Shown here: piece after piece, positions 5,265 to 5,570 of the stretch
Layout of the letters: the number at the start of each line of letters is the position of its first letter
Numbering within the stretch: position 1 is the stretch's first letter
DNA from: Pseudomonadota bacterium
GTDB lineage: Bacteria; Pseudomonadota; Alphaproteobacteria; Rhizobiales; Rhizobiaceae
Assembly (NCBI GenBank): GCA_023428515.1
Contig: JAEYXI010000626.1
Location: 1-5,570 of the forward strand
Reading direction: 5' to 3'
Length of the DNA stretch: 5,570 nt
Notes under the pieces: model-generated
The model's database searches: none
Told to the model about the DNA's origin: nothing
Seen by the model: only the letters and a program-made list of their open reading frames with translations
Translations under genes and position numbers: made by a program

Positions 5265-5570
5265 ATGAGAAAGATCGCTGCAATCGCCGCGCTGTCGGCC
5301 TCGGCGCTCGGCCTTTCGGCCGGAGCATCCTTTGCCGACTACACATTGACCATCCTGCACATCAACGACTGGCACAGCCGCATCGAGTCCAACAACGCCT
5401 ATGAATCGACCTGTTCGGCCGAGGAGGAGACGGAAGGCAAGTGCATCGGCGGCGCGGCGCGGCTGGTGACGGCGATCGCCGACCGCCGCAAGGCGCATGA
5501 GGGCCAGAACGTACTCCTGCTCAATGGCGGCGACAATTTCCAGGGATCGCTCTTCTACACGACCTACAAG
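5265..5570 (+). CDS. Exported 5'-nucleotidase / UshA-type metallophosphatase, N-terminal part (3' end outside window)
   Basis: The first 102 codons are present and the frame is open to the window end. A basic start (MRK) and alanine-rich hydrophobic core lead to ASFA|D, a signal peptidase I site after about residue 24, so export to the periplasm is likely. The mature protein begins with LTILHINDWHSRIE, the first metallophosphatase motif, with Asp35 and His37 as expected metal ligands. GGAAR (62-66) and NGGDNFQGS (87-95), with Asp90 as a bridging metal ligand, follow as in UshA, 5'-nucleotidases and 2',3'-cyclic-nucleotide phosphodiesterases. Cys50 and Cys60 could form a disulfide in the insert between the first two motifs. 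Full-length relatives have a C-terminal substrate-binding domain that would lie beyond the window. GGGAG seven bases before the ATG at 5265 supports the start. Nucleotidase, cyclic phosphodiesterase and SoxB-like relatives cannot be separated from this part alone. Confidence 0.87.
   Translation, partial: MRKIAAIAALSASALGLSAGASFADYTLTILHINDWHSRIESNNAYESTCSAEEETEGKCIGGAARLVTAIADRRKAHEGQNVLLLNGGDNFQGSLFYTTYK

Overview
The window is a high-GC, gene-dense piece of bacterial chromosome. It most likely comes from an alphaproteobacterium of the Hyphomicrobiales (Rhizobiales), near Mesorhizobium/Phyllobacteriaceae or Brucella. The grounds are a homospermidine synthase C-terminus of the type common there, a lipoprotein closely resembling Brucella Omp10, and an intergenic palindrome of a kind I associate with rhizobial genomes. 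This placement rests on recalled family resemblance, not on a search.

Layout. (1) 2-208, plus strand: the last 68 codons of homospermidine synthase, followed by a strong intrinsic terminator (229-254). (2) 284-2563, minus strand, converging on hss: a three-gene sugar phosphotransferase operon of the galactitol (Gat) family. In transcription order it is EIIC permease, EIIA and EIIB. A GC-rich hairpin lies between EIIC and EIIA, and a long two-part palindromic repeat lies between EIIA and EIIB. (3) 2564-2773: a divergent control region carrying a candidate PTS promoter, a possible 14-codon leader ORF and a duplicated Shine-Dalgarno-like motif. (4) 2774-5134, plus strand: three closely spaced genes that probably form one transcript. 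They encode an Omp10-like outer-membrane lipoprotein, a YugP-type membrane zinc metallopeptidase and a PaaK-like adenylate-forming protein whose usual phosphate-binding loop is replaced. (5) 5135-5264: an intergenic region with an AT-rich/GC-rich inverted repeat. (6) 5265 to the window end, plus strand: the N-terminal 102 codons of an exported 5'-nucleotidase/cyclic phosphodiesterase-type metallophosphatase.

How the genes work together. The Gat-type EIIC, EIIA and EIIB should form one complete enzyme II for a polyol or sugar. The window has no EI, no HPr, no transcriptional regulator and no catabolic enzyme, so neither the phosphate source nor the substrate can be fixed from here. The lipoprotein and the metallopeptidase are both predicted envelope proteins. 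Their linkage to the PaaK-like protein is positional, and no shared pathway is evident. The nucleotidase looks like an independent periplasmic phosphate or nucleotide-scavenging gene.

No tRNA, rRNA, CRISPR array, insertion sequence or phage gene was seen. No gene-free stretch exceeds about 210 bases. The most useful leads are the PaaK-like protein with a lost P-loop, the palindromic repeat abutting the EIIA stop codon, and the leader arrangement of the PTS operon.
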